64,000 nt of DNA from Desulfocicer sp963675955 (GTDB lineage: Bacteria > Desulfobacterota > Desulfobacteria > Desulfobacterales > Desulfobacteraceae): the NCBI GenBank assembly GCA_963675955.2, contig CAXXVR010000002.1:620001-684000 (forward strand), in the 5' to 3' direction. This document shows, piece after piece, positions 37,852-46,759 of the stretch (position 1 is the stretch's first letter; every line of letters begins with the position of its first letter). The position numbers and the translations under genes were made by a program. The notes below the pieces were generated by a model. It did not search any database. It saw only the letters and a program-made list of their open reading frames with translations, and was not told the origin of the DNA.

Positions 37852-39156
37852 ATGTATAAGGAAGCGTGTCCTGTTACAAATTTCAAAGACGATGTGTTCA
37901 GTTATCATTCTTATCCGACTCCAGGAAAAATCGAGGTAATGCCCACAAAACCCTGCCAGACAGCAGATGATCTTTCCATGGCCTACACCCCGGGGGTGGC
38001 ACTTCCAGTGAAAGCCATTGCAGAGAATTCTGAATGTGCCAAAACCTTCACCAGCCGACAGAATCTGGTGGGTGTTATCTCCAATGGAACGGCGATCCTG
38101 GGTCTTGGTAATCTGGGTGCTCTGGCAAGCAAACCGGTTATGGAAGGTAAAGGGGTATTGTTCAAACGGTTTGCCGATGTGGACGTGTTTGATATTGAGC
38201 TTGACACCGAAGATCCTAAGAAAATCATTGATATTGTCAAAACCATGGAGCCCACCTTTGGGGGGATTAACCTGGAAGATATTAAAGCCCCGGAATGTTT
38301 TGAAATTGAAGAAACCTTGATTGATCTTTGTAATATCCCTGTTTTTCATGATGATCAGCATGGAACAGCCATTATCTGTACCGCCGGACTCATCAGTGCC
38401 GTTGATATCACCGGTAAAAAAATGGATGAGTTGAAGGTTGTTTTCAATGGTGCCGGTGCTGCAGGTATTTCCTGTGCAAAACTGTTTGTTTCCATGGGTG
38501 TAAAATATGAAAATCTCACCATGTGTGACTCCCGTGGTGTGATTTATAAGGGCCGGGAAGCTGGCATGAACAAATACAAGGAAATTTTTGCTGTGGATAC
38601 TGAGGCCAGAACCCTGGCTGAAGCCATGGTGGATGCCGATGTTTTTATTGGTGTTTCCCAGAAAGATGTAGTTAGCCAGGATATGCTTAAGAGCATGGCT
38701 AAAGACCCCATCGTTTTTGCCATGGCCAACCCTGATCCTGAAATCGCCTACGAAGATGCCATTGCTGCAAGAGAGGATCTCATAATGGCTACCGGTCGGT
38801 CTGATTATCCCAACCAGATCAATAATGTTCTTGGTTTTCCATTTATTTTCCGTGGAGCCCTGGATGTGGGTGCCACCAAGATTTCTGAAGGCATGAAGAT
38901 TGCTGCGGCCAAGGCATTGGCAGAGCTTGCCAGAGAACCTGTTCCCGAGTCTGTGGCAAAAGCCTATGGCGGGAAATCCTTTTCCTATGGAAGACAATAC
39001 ATTGTGCCCAAACCCTTTGATTCCCGGGTCATTGAGTATGAAGCCGTGGCCGTTGCCAAGGCTGCCATGGATGAGGGGCTTGCCACCAATCCCATCAAGG
39101 ATTGGGATGCCTACCGTGAAGGCTTGAAAAAACGAATGGAAAAATTCTGGAAATAG
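37852..39156 (+). CDS. NAD(P)-dependent malic enzyme (short form)
   Basis: 434 residues from the ATG at 37852, which has AAGGAAG 8 bases upstream. An in-frame extension to 37666 is not supported. It converts malate to pyruvate and CO2 with NAD(P)+. Conserved parts are MAYTPGVALPVKAI, SNGTAILGLGNLG, the metal-binding VFHDDQHGTAII and the dinucleotide fold NGAGAAGISCAKL. It lacks the C-terminal phosphotransacetylase-like domain of the MaeB long form. It stands about 300 bases behind the SLC13 gene on the same strand and ahead of two terminator-like hairpins. Confidence 0.92.
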   Translation: MYKEACPVTNFKDDVFSYHSYPTPGKIEVMPTKPCQTADDLSMAYTPGVALPVKAIAENSECAKTFTSRQNLVGVISNGTAILGLGNLGALASKPVMEGKGVLFKRFADVDVFDIELDTEDPKKIIDIVKTMEPTFGGINLEDIKAPECFEIEETLIDLCNIPVFHDDQHGTAIICTAGLISAVDITGKKMDELKVVFNGAGAAGISCAKLFVSMGVKYENLTMCDSRGVIYKGREAGMNKYKEIFAVDTEARTLAEAMVDADVFIGVSQKDVVSQDMLKSMAKDPIVFAMANPDPEIAYEDAIAAREDLIMATGRSDYPNQINNVLGFPFIFRGALDVGATKISEGMKIAAAKALAELAREPVPESVAKAYGGKSFSYGRQYIVPKPFDSRVIEYEAVAVAKAAMDEGLATNPIKDWDAYREGLKKRMEKFWK

Positions 39157-39178
39157 TTTTTTATCATGTCCTTTAAAT

Positions 39179-39262
39179 GGCTTGAGCCGTTGGTTTGGAC
39201 GGTTCAAGCTGTTTCCTTTTCCCGGAAGATCCCCCCTGTTGGGGGGTGTTCCGGGTTTTTTA
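39179..39262 (+). terminator. Two consecutive terminator hairpins after malic enzyme
   Basis: The first (39179-39210) pairs GCTTGAGCCGT with ACGGTTCAAGC and is followed by TTTCCTTTT. The second (39221-39262) pairs CCCGGAAGATCCCCCC with GGGGGGTGTTCCGGG and is followed by TTTTTTAT, a textbook Rho-independent terminator. Confidence 0.8.
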
Positions 39263-39366
39263 TATGCAAAAGAAGGTACTGATTTTTGGGTACTGGGTGT
39301 TAACAGCAACTGTTTTTTATTATTCGTTGTGGCAGGTGCTTACTGCCATGTGAATTATATGATATC
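39258..39366 (+). repeat. Family A repeat after the malic enzyme terminator
   Basis: The element begins at the T tract of the terminator (TTTTATATGCAAAAGAAGG). It has a short heptad array (GGGTACTGGGT), the TAACAGCAACTG right arm, then TTCGTTGTGGCAG and the second hairpin TGGCAG-GTGCTTA-CTGCCA. Only two GGG tracts are present. Confidence 0.75.
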
Positions 39367-39460
39367 TGGTGCCGGCACCGGCAGTTATGGGTTCAGACAA
39401 GCTTGATTATAAGACGGGCCACACATCAAAGTGAGTTATAAGTATTGTGATTGATCCCAA

Positions 39461-40540
39461 TCAGGCCAGACGCTGTGCAATGGCATCGCCCATGGCAGTG
39501 GTGCTTACAGCGGATGCAGCATTCTGGGTGAGGTCTGCCGTGAGGATTCTCTGGTCCAGAACATCAGCCACGGCATTGACAATGGCATCGGCTGCCGCTG
39601 GAAGGTCCAGACTGTATCGAAGCATCATGGCAGCAGACAAAATCTGGGCAATGGGATTGGCTATGCCTTTACCTGCAATATCCGGGGCCGATCCACCGGC
39701 AGGCTCAAACAGACCGAAATTATCTTCATTCAGGCTGGCCGATGCCAGAAGTCCCATGGAGCCGGTGATCATGGCGCATTCGTCGGAGATAATGTCACCA
39801 AACATGTTGCCGCATAACATGACGTCAAATTGATGGGGGTCCTTCACCAGCTGCATGGTGGCGTTGTCCACGTAAATGTGGTTCAGGGTCACATCTGGGT
39901 AGTCTTTTGCTATTTCAATGACCACTTCCCGCCACAGCACCATGGAAAAAAGTACATTTGCCTTGTCCACGGATGTGACGATCCCTCTCCTTTTCCTGGC
40001 CGCCTCAAAGGCTTTTCTGGCAATGCGCTCAATCTCAAACCGGGAATAGACAAGGGTATCAAAGGCTTTTTCTTCGGGACCTTGGCCCTCTCTGCCTTTG
40101 GGCTGGCCAAAATAGATGCCTCCGGTCAGTTCCCGGACACAGAGGATGTCAAAGCCATCTTTTACGATTTCAGGTTTCAATGGAGATGCCGATGCCAGTG
40201 ATTTAAACACCTTTGCAGGCCTTAAATTGCAGTAAAGGCTAAAGTGTTTTCGTAAGGGAAGAAGGGCGGCTCGTTCTGGTTGCTGGGCTGGGGGCAGGCT
40301 TTCCCATTTGGGACCGCCCACGGAGCCAAATAGGATGGCATCGTTTTTTTCACAGATTTCAAGGGTGGAGGCGGGGAGGGCCTCGCCATGATTGTCAATG
40401 GCACATCCGCCCACATCGGCTTCCTGATAGTTGAGTTTGAATCCAAATTTTTTTGAGGCGGCGTCCAGTACCTTTACCGCTTCTTTCATCACTTCTGGTC
40501 CGATTCCATCTCCAGGCAGCAGGGCAATATTTTTTTCCAA
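39461..40540 (-). CDS. leuB: 3-isopropylmalate dehydrogenase
   Basis: 359 residues. It catalyses oxidative decarboxylation of 3-isopropylmalate in leucine synthesis. The start is the TTG at 40540 (protein begins MEKNIALLPGDGIGPEV), about 10 bases after AAAGGA. Diagnostic blocks are LLPLRKHFSLYCNLRPAK (substrate loop), ELTGGIYFGQPKGREG, DNATMQLVKDPHQFDV and GDIISDECAMITGSMGLLAS (metal and NAD site). No other leucine genes are adjacent, so it appears as a single gene. Confidence 0.93.
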   Translation of the reverse strand: MEKNIALLPGDGIGPEVMKEAVKVLDAASKKFGFKLNYQEADVGGCAIDNHGEALPASTLEICEKNDAILFGSVGGPKWESLPPAQQPERAALLPLRKHFSLYCNLRPAKVFKSLASASPLKPEIVKDGFDILCVRELTGGIYFGQPKGREGQGPEEKAFDTLVYSRFEIERIARKAFEAARKRRGIVTSVDKANVLFSMVLWREVVIEIAKDYPDVTLNHIYVDNATMQLVKDPHQFDVMLCGNMFGDIISDECAMITGSMGLLASASLNEDNFGLFEPAGGSAPDIAGKGIANPIAQILSAAMMLRYSLDLPAAADAIVNAVADVLDQRILTADLTQNAASAVSTTAMGDAIAQRLA

Positions 40541-40764
40541 TTCGCATAAATCCTTTATGTGGTGGGGACTTTGCCATTTCAGGCATGTCCCGGCATGAAT
40601 GGTGAAATGTTATTGTGTAAGTTATCACCATATCAGATAAAAGATATTGCTTTCAAGGTAATTCTAAAATGAAATTTTGCATAATAAGCTTTAATCTCAA
40701 ATAGTTTCATGAATTTTAACTTTGTTGCGACAGACTGAAATATTGACCATTACACTCTTTTTTT

Positions 40765-42471
40765 CTATCCTATAACTATTTTTCCTGCTCCAGATCTTTT
40801 GGCATTATATAGAGCATCATCTGCCTGTTTAAACAGATTCTCATGTGTCTTTTTTTCTTTTAAAAGTGTTATACCAATGCTTAACGTGAGATCCAAATTT
40901 CTATCCATCTTTTGAACAAGTTCAATTAGCCTCTCACATTTCGACCGAATGAAGGCAATTGAAGAAATATTTTTGATATATACACAAAATTCATCTCCCC
41001 CTATCCTCCCTATAATGTCTGTTTCTCTAAAGGTATTTTTCAAAGCTTCACTTACATTTTTTAATGCCTGGTCTCCTGCTAAATGGCCAAAGGTGTCGTT
41101 GATATTTTTAAATTTATCACAATCTATGATTAAAAGAGTATCGGTTACGCCGCTTTTTTTATTTTTTATGCTTTGTTCTATTAAATTTTTAGTAGTTGTA
41201 GCATTGTATAGCCCCGTTAATCCATCCGTTTGGGCTTTGATAATAAGTTTTTCTTTTTCAGAGATTTCCTTACTAACGTTAATTAGTTTGCCAATTATAT
41301 AGTATCTTTTTCTTTTTTCATCATACATAGTCGAATTAATAATTTTAAAGACACCTGACTTCTCATTGTCAACGGGAAGTCTTCTTGTAGTAGATATTTC
41401 ATCAGAATTATTATCTAATACGATGTTCTTTAATATCTTGATTACTTTATCGAGATTTTCTTTTGATCCAAATAAAGACACAGATTTTTCGGACAATTTT
41501 AAGTGATCAGTTTTTACATTGTATTCAAACAGATATTCATCGGAAATTTGAGATAATAGCTCATATTTGGCGTTTTGTAGACTTAAGTTCTTTTTGCCAC
41601 GAATATTTAAAACAAGACCAAATAGCAACAAACTAATTACTATAACAAATATGCTAATAATTGTTTTACCATAAGCGTCTATAATCATTGAAAATGTTAT
41701 TTTTCTTTCAATTTGAGAGGATATATTTAAAACTAAGTGACTCAATTGGCTGTCCTCAATTGAGTCAATGGATTTATTTATAATAGAAAGTAATATAGGA
41801 TTTTCCTCGATAAATCCTATAGAATACTCTCTGCTCTCTTTTCTTTTTGGGATTGTAATTATGTTTTTATAACCATTTTGCAACATATAAAATGCAAGGG
41901 AATATTCATTTCCATAGCCATAATCGGCATCGCCCCTTTCTACTGCATTTAATGTAGCCTCTCTTGAATTGTAATAAATAGTGTTTTTTTCTTTTATTCC
42001 ATCTGGTAAGCTGGCGCCTTTTATAGATGCGTACGTTTTGTCTTCTAAGTTATTTGAATCCACAGAAGAATTTAAAAATATTATTGTTTCGGATTTTAAA
42101 TAAGGACGTGATAAAATCATGCCCTGGGGAGCATACTGAGAGGTTATTCCAAAGATTATATCACAATTACTCGCAAAAACATCCTCGATTGACTCGTAAA
42201 GCTGATATTCAAATTGAAGTCCCGTCATCTCGCCTATATTATCAAGTATGCTTACAGCAATTCCTACTATTTCACCTTTTGAGTTTATATAGTGAAGAGG
42301 AGCCCCTCCATTAATGGAGCTTGCCTTTATTATTATTTTTTTATCTAAATATACCATTTCTTCTTCAGTCAAGGATAGTCCAGCAGCTACGGATGTAGTG
42401 CCTCCTATTAAACAAAAGAATAAAAGGAAACATTCTATCCAAAATTTTTTCATCCCCTCGTGATTATCCAT
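40765..42471 (-). CDS. Membrane diguanylate cyclase with SBP_bac_3 sensor domain
   Basis: 568 residues. A signal segment (about 8-30) is followed by a periplasmic amino-acid-binding-protein-like domain (about 35-265). Then come a membrane helix near 270-292, a PAS-like region and a GGDEF domain with intact IGGDEF and the I-site-like RSK upstream. It should make cyclic di-GMP in response to a small ligand. Codon choice is strongly AT-rich (many ATA, AAA, TTA codons), unlike the neighbours, which suggests recent acquisition. The gene is flanked by leuB and by a cut-off 3' gene end. Confidence 0.88.
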   Translation of the reverse strand: MDNHEGMKKFWIECFLLFFCLIGGTTSVAAGLSLTEEEMVYLDKKIIIKASSINGGAPLHYINSKGEIVGIAVSILDNIGEMTGLQFEYQLYESIEDVFASNCDIIFGITSQYAPQGMILSRPYLKSETIIFLNSSVDSNNLEDKTYASIKGASLPDGIKEKNTIYYNSREATLNAVERGDADYGYGNEYSLAFYMLQNGYKNIITIPKRKESREYSIGFIEENPILLSIINKSIDSIEDSQLSHLVLNISSQIERKITFSMIIDAYGKTIISIFVIVISLLLFGLVLNIRGKKNLSLQNAKYELLSQISDEYLFEYNVKTDHLKLSEKSVSLFGSKENLDKVIKILKNIVLDNNSDEISTTRRLPVDNEKSGVFKIINSTMYDEKRKRYYIIGKLINVSKEISEKEKLIIKAQTDGLTGLYNATTTKNLIEQSIKNKKSGVTDTLLIIDCDKFKNINDTFGHLAGDQALKNVSEALKNTFRETDIIGRIGGDEFCVYIKNISSIAFIRSKCERLIELVQKMDRNLDLTLSIGITLLKEKKTHENLFKQADDALYNAKRSGAGKIVIG

Positions 42472-42592
42472 AACGTTAGCCCTTGGCTTATTATTATTTT
42501 TGAAAAATTTATTTCCGGATAAGTCAACACCTGTATATTTATCCGTTTATTTTAAAGATCTTAATCTATAAGTTTACATAGAAAAAGCCTGA

Positions 42593-42745
42593 CATAAAAC
42601 AGCTGATATCTCGGCATTTCCTGCAAAAAAATATAAAGAGATAGCCGAAATGAAGGCCAAAGTAAAGGTAAAATCAAGCAACCGGGAGGGTATGTGTACC
42701 GCCACGGTGGTGAAATTTCCGGTGTATGATATCAAGACCCGGTAA
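42593..42745 (+). pseudogene. Orphan 3' end of an unrecognised gene
   Basis: 50 codons are open up to a TAA at 42743, reading EIAEMKAKVKVKSSNREG, then MCTATVVKFPVYDIKTR. There is no start with a ribosome site. It is followed at once by a strong terminator. Base composition is like the surrounding genes, not like the AT-rich sensor gene upstream. It looks like the tail of a gene lost when that block arrived. The family is not recognised. Confidence 0.35.
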
Positions 42746-42767
42746 ATTTGTACCCTTTATTTTAAAT

Positions 42768-42814
42768 ATTGACAGTAGACCGCCCCATATAAGGGTCGTC
42801 TGCTGTTTTTTTTG
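42768..42814 (+). terminator. Rho-independent terminator
   Basis: GACAGTAGACCGCCC and GGGTCGTCTGCTGT form a long stem around CATATAA and are followed by TTTTTTTT. It reads in the plus direction, serving the orphan 3' gene end. Confidence 0.75.
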
Positions 42815-42845
42815 CATGCCGTTCAGAAAAATATCAGACGCACCT

Positions 42846-42894
42846 TATGGGGCGCTGGCCAAATATTTATAGACTATCCGGTTGAATATTTACT
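42846..42894 (-). repeat. Family C repeat
   Basis: The minus strand reads AGTAAATATTCAACCGGATA, then ATAAATATTTGGCCAGCGCC and CCATA. These are the same two AT-rich blocks and GCCCCATA end as at 12174-12210. Confidence 0.65.
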
Positions 42895-42903
42895 GGTTGC
42901 TTA

Positions 42904-44100
42904 TTAGAGCATGAATGATTGATAGCGAGGAATTAAGATAGTCTCCAGTTTGTTACAGGCAGATGTAAGGGAATCAATTTTTTTCAGGCGACGTGATTCA
43001 GACAGGGACTGTAAAATCATTCCAGGTGATGTCATGGTCTTTTGTATTACCATTCGAAGGCTGGAAGTGTTGCAGTTCTTTCGATGGATCACAGATGCAA
43101 CCCCCATGTCTTTGGCCCGGGATGCAACCCCCGGCTGATCCCTTCCCCAGGGCACCAGAACCATTGGGGTGCCATGGTAAATGGATTTTATGACAATGCC
43201 GTGTCCGGCATGGCAGATGACAAGACTGCTGACTTGCAGGGCAATACTGTGGGGAACATAAGATTCCATGAAGACATTGTCGGGTTGTTTTGTAAACGGG
43301 AGCTGTCCATGCCCGGGGGGAAGTGTTACAAGCACCCTCAGCGCTTGATTTTCAAGTGCATCCAGGCTGGCCTGTACAATTTTTATCTCTTCCAACTGTG
43401 GGGCCGTGCTGATAGATATTAAAATCCATGGGGGGCCGGGTTCATGAAGATATGACGGAATCCGGCCTGGCATTTCCCAGAACAGTGGTCCGGTATAAAA
43501 ATGGTTTGACGGAAGAACACCATGATCTCGGTCAAATATCGGATCCGTGGCATGGAGGACCAGTGTTGCTTTCTGGAGGGGGGGAAGCAACCAGTGTTCA
43601 TACATTAATGCCCCGATAAAAGAGAAATCTTTCCTCCGGGGAAGGGTGTTTGTGTCTCCAAAATGAAAGCCGGGATTGACAAAACACCAAGGGCATTTTA
43701 ATGTTTCGGCCATCACTCGTCCCAACTCTATGCATAATAGAGATCCGAGTATCCAGTCCGGTCTCCATTTCAACTTTTTTTCCACATACCTTGCCGTTTT
43801 TATGGCCCATTCCTGCAGTGGGTTAGGTGTCATGGGGGTGAGGGGTTCCCCCGTGGAAAAGATCTCTTGAAGTACCGGGTTGAAAAAAACGGACAGATCA
43901 AGCTGGGCAGGAAGACATAAAGTGGAAAGCCCGGCTGAAACTACTGCGGCTTTGGTACCTCCATCACACACCATCAACACATCATGCCCCCTATTTTTCA
44001 TGCCAAGTGCCAGGGAAAGAAGTGGGGGCCAGTCGCCCCCTCCGCAGGAACTGATTAACCCCAGAATTTTCAGGGGACCCGATGTAAGTTCAGAGTGCAT
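42904..44100 (-). CDS. UDP-glycosyltransferase-like protein (GT1/MGT fold)
   Basis: 398 residues in two Rossmann-like halves. The N-terminal half opens with LKILGLISSCGGGDWPPLLS and GMKNRGHDVLMVCD. The C-terminal donor-binding half contains LVICHAGHGIVIKSIYHGTP followed by MVLVPWGRDQPGVASRA, the GT1 signature (HxGxG...G.P....P...DQ). These enzymes transfer sugars from nucleotide donors to small acceptors. The acceptor is unknown. It has no operon partner and is divergent from the arylamine N-acetyltransferase gene. Confidence 0.82.
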   Translation of the reverse strand: MHSELTSGPLKILGLISSCGGGDWPPLLSLALGMKNRGHDVLMVCDGGTKAAVVSAGLSTLCLPAQLDLSVFFNPVLQEIFSTGEPLTPMTPNPLQEWAIKTARYVEKKLKWRPDWILGSLLCIELGRVMAETLKCPWCFVNPGFHFGDTNTLPRRKDFSFIGALMYEHWLLPPLQKATLVLHATDPIFDRDHGVLPSNHFYTGPLFWEMPGRIPSYLHEPGPPWILISISTAPQLEEIKIVQASLDALENQALRVLVTLPPGHGQLPFTKQPDNVFMESYVPHSIALQVSSLVICHAGHGIVIKSIYHGTPMVLVPWGRDQPGVASRAKDMGVASVIHRKNCNTSSLRMVIQKTMTSPGMILQSLSESRRLKKIDSLTSACNKLETILIPRYQSFML

Positions 44101-44345
44101 TTATCGTTTTCCATTATTGAGGTAATTTGACATAGGTGACGGAATTAGACTACTTTTTTTGAATTTTGATGTCCACAGATTGTTATGAATTGGTTGATTT
44201 CATAGATGAATGTATGCCATATAGTGGTTTAATATATTTTAATATGTAATATATACTGACTCTCTGTGAAGAGAGTCCTGGTTTTGCAACTGTCTATTGA
44301 AAAATTGTTAACTGTCAAACCATTACATATTTCAAGGAGATTTCA

Positions 44346-45194
44346 ATGACAATAAAAGAAAAGGGTCTTGACAGAAAACTTGTCGGGGCTGTGTTGTCAA
44401 AGCTGGGTTTAGACGGGTTATCTCTGTCCAATGATTTGGAGGGATTAAAGGCTATTTATGGGGCATGGTGCAAAAAAATACCATTCGATAATATACAAAA
44501 ACTTATTCATCTTGAGTCCGGGAGTCTGGCTCCGCTTCCCGGGAATGATCCCATGGTTTTTTTTGAAGGATGGCTTCGATTCGGAACGGGTGGTACCTGC
44601 TGGGCCGGCAGCAATGCCCTTTACAGCCTTCTTTTATCCCTTGGTTTCGAGGTTTGCAGGGTGACTGGGACCATGTTGATAGGATCGGGAGCACCCCCCA
44701 ATCATGGAAGTGTTATTGTGAATTGTGATGGAGAACGTTTTCTGGCAGATACCTCCATACTGCACTCTACTCCCATTAAAATAGACGATAAACTGCCCAC
44801 AAAAATTGATCATCCGGCCTGGGGCATTGATGGTTATCCGGACAAAAATAACTGGTATGTTCGGTGGAGAGCGTTTCATATGCTGGATGGATGCACCTGC
44901 CGTATTAATGATGCAATTGCCTCTCATAACACCTTTATGGCCTTAAATGAGGAGACACGAAAATGGGGACCCTTTAATTACTCCCTTTATTTTCGCATTA
45001 ATCAGGGGGATACCGTTACCGGTATATCCTTTGGAGACAGGCTTTTCTTTGACTTTCGGGGCAATATAAAACGAACGCCCATGTCTCCTGAAGCACATCA
45101 TCTTTTTCTTTCACAGGAGATGGGAATCAGCAGGGAAATTTTGGACAAGTTGCCTGCAGATAAACTCACACTGCCTTTTTCCGATTCTAAATAA
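44346..45194 (+). CDS. Arylamine N-acetyltransferase
   Basis: 282 residues with CAAGGAG 6-7 bases ahead of the ATG. The Cys-His-Asp triad is recognisable: Cys85 in GTGGTCWAGSN, His120 in PPNHGSVIV and Asp135 in FLADTS. Preceding IPFDNIQKL is the family's N-terminal landmark. It transfers acetyl groups from acetyl-CoA to arylamines or related amines. The C-terminal part is of usual length. The biological substrate is unknown. Confidence 0.88.
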   Translation: MTIKEKGLDRKLVGAVLSKLGLDGLSLSNDLEGLKAIYGAWCKKIPFDNIQKLIHLESGSLAPLPGNDPMVFFEGWLRFGTGGTCWAGSNALYSLLLSLGFEVCRVTGTMLIGSGAPPNHGSVIVNCDGERFLADTSILHSTPIKIDDKLPTKIDHPAWGIDGYPDKNNWYVRWRAFHMLDGCTCRINDAIASHNTFMALNEETRKWGPFNYSLYFRINQGDTVTGISFGDRLFFDFRGNIKRTPMSPEAHHLFLSQEMGISREILDKLPADKLTLPFSDSK

Positions 45195-45237
45195 ATTTTT
45201 GCAACCAAAAACGAAAACAATCATGTGAGGATATATT

Positions 45238-45492
45238 GTGGTAAAACTTATCGGAATCACTGACAGTTTTCGTAAGAGGTTATACAATCCTGCATTGTTC
45301 AGAGCCATTGAGAAAATGTTTCCTCCGGGAGTTGAAATGGGAATATTTGCCTGTGATGGCGTATTGTTTGTATCTTCGGAATATAACCACAGCATTTCCG
45401 GGATATTGAAGAAAATCATTGCTTGGGTATCCCATCTGCTATTCAAATTCCCCATGGCCGGTAACCCTGGTGCAATTGGGCTTTGGTCCTGA
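45238..45492 (+). CDS. Short hypothetical protein
   Basis: 84 residues from a GTG 43 bases after the acetyltransferase stop, with GTGAGGATAT as a weak ribosome site. The sequence IEKMFPPGVEMGIFACDGVL and a hydrophobic C-terminal stretch show no family. It could be a real co-transcribed small gene or a fragment. Confidence 0.3.
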   Translation: MVKLIGITDSFRKRLYNPALFRAIEKMFPPGVEMGIFACDGVLFVSSEYNHSISGILKKIIAWVSHLLFKFPMAGNPGAIGLWS

Positions 45493-45646
45493 TGGTTCAC
45501 CTGGGGCAGGGCTGATTCCACCCCAAAGTGGTTGATTTTGTGATTAAGCACAAAAACATATTGCCGTTTTCTTATTGCGTGTTATAATACATGTAATATT
45601 ACATTGATATCGCGATAAATTTATAAATTTAATAAGGACAGATAAA

Positions 45647-45829
45647 ATGAACGTATTTGTCGTAATGAGATTTGATCCCATGCAGTGTGGTGCATGTGGG
45701 AATGGACATCTTGATAAGATTTTTACAGAAAAAGAAGCGGCGGAAGAATATATTCAAAGATCAAACAGTCGCAGGGGTGTCAGCTGGCAAATAAAGGAAT
45801 TCGTGGTGGAGGAGCCGGTAATGGTATGA
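45647..45829 (+). CDS. Small conserved-looking protein with a CxxC pair
   Basis: 60 residues with AAGGA about 9 bases before the ATG. It contains MQCGACGNGHLDKIFTEKEA, i.e. a Cys-x-x-Cys and a helix-forming stretch ending in VSWQIKEFVVEEPVMV. The layout resembles small DUF-type proteins with a strand-helix-strand form. No function is known. It stands alone, preceded by an AT-rich region that could hold its promoter. Confidence 0.5.
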   Translation: MNVFVVMRFDPMQCGACGNGHLDKIFTEKEAAEEYIQRSNSRRGVSWQIKEFVVEEPVMV

Positions 45830-45936
45830 GGTTATCGTGAAATTTTTTTCAAAAGGATTCTGCACTTTTGCCTTGGTGTGCTGGGGTTAGGCTTTAGGTT
45901 ATGACCAACCCCGAATTTTTTTTAATTGGGGATATT

Positions 45937-46758
45937 TCACCATAACCAGTTGGAGCCCACACTCATGGTGTTGGTAACGGATTGAACCCCTTCAACCTGT
46001 TCCGTGATAGCGGCAACGGCGTTCATCATCTTATGGGAGGCCACATCGCCGCTGATGCTGACATGGCCCCTGCAGCAGGAGACTTGAACACGCACTGACC
46101 GAGTGGGCTTGTTGTGCGTAAGTGCGGCCCACACCCTGGCGATGGTAAGTTCATCTCCAGACACCTCATTATCTTCTTCTCTGTTTTGAAAGGCGTCCTG
46201 TTCCAAGGTTTTGGCAATAATTTCCGCTGCTCCATTGATGGTAATATTATCCAGATTGATCACCAGATCAAAACTTGCAGGATCGTTGACTTCCACTCCC
46301 CATACCGTACGACCCCAGTGTGCCCTGTCGTTGTCCATTTCCTGGATATGATCAATGGCCTGTTCCCGGGACAGCCCTTTATTATTCATGGCATGTTCAA
46401 TGCGATATTCCATGCCGGCAATGACTTTTACCCGAAGCAGGCGGGGGATATCCTGCAAGAGAAGTTGTCCTGCAAATCCATGGTAAACCATATCATAATT
46501 ATTTTCACGGCCCAGTTCCAGAATGGCGGCTCTTACATATTTAACATTTATTATATTTTGTTTTGCGTTGAGTCCCAGGGGGCCCGGAGCATGCAGAATG
46601 GAGTTTCTCAGTTTTTCTTCGCTTACATCAAATATTTCTGCTGCCCGTTTAATCAGCATTTCACGGCTGACACAGATGTAGTTCATATGTTTTGCAAGGG
46701 CTTCGGCAACGGCTTTACCACCGCCGAAGGTACCCCTTGAAATGGTGATGATTGCCAT
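45937..46758 (-). CDS. Cytidylate-kinase-like protein with C-terminal BON domain
   Basis: 273 residues. Residues 1-190 resemble the cytidylate-kinase-like family (MAIITISRGTFGGGKAVAEA, REMLIKRAAEIFDVSEEKL). The P-loop ends GGGKA, where Ser/Thr normally follows the Lys. Residues about 205-273 form a BON domain (VQVSCCRGHVSISGDVAS, VEGVQSVTN). BON domains bind membranes or partner proteins. The start lies one base after the stop of the MFS gene, so it is translated with that transporter. The function of the fusion is unknown. Confidence 0.75.
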   Translation of the reverse strand: MAIITISRGTFGGGKAVAEALAKHMNYICVSREMLIKRAAEIFDVSEEKLRNSILHAPGPLGLNAKQNIINVKYVRAAILELGRENNYDMVYHGFAGQLLLQDIPRLLRVKVIAGMEYRIEHAMNNKGLSREQAIDHIQEMDNDRAHWGRTVWGVEVNDPASFDLVINLDNITINGAAEIIAKTLEQDAFQNREEDNEVSGDELTIARVWAALTHNKPTRSVRVQVSCCRGHVSISGDVASHKMMNAVAAITEQVEGVQSVTNTMSVGSNWLW

Positions 46759-46759
46759 T

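Noticed and set aside
37708..39309. 533-codon minus-strand frame antisense to malic enzyme
   Set aside because: Overlaps an unambiguous malic enzyme and runs into its terminators; no domain similarity.
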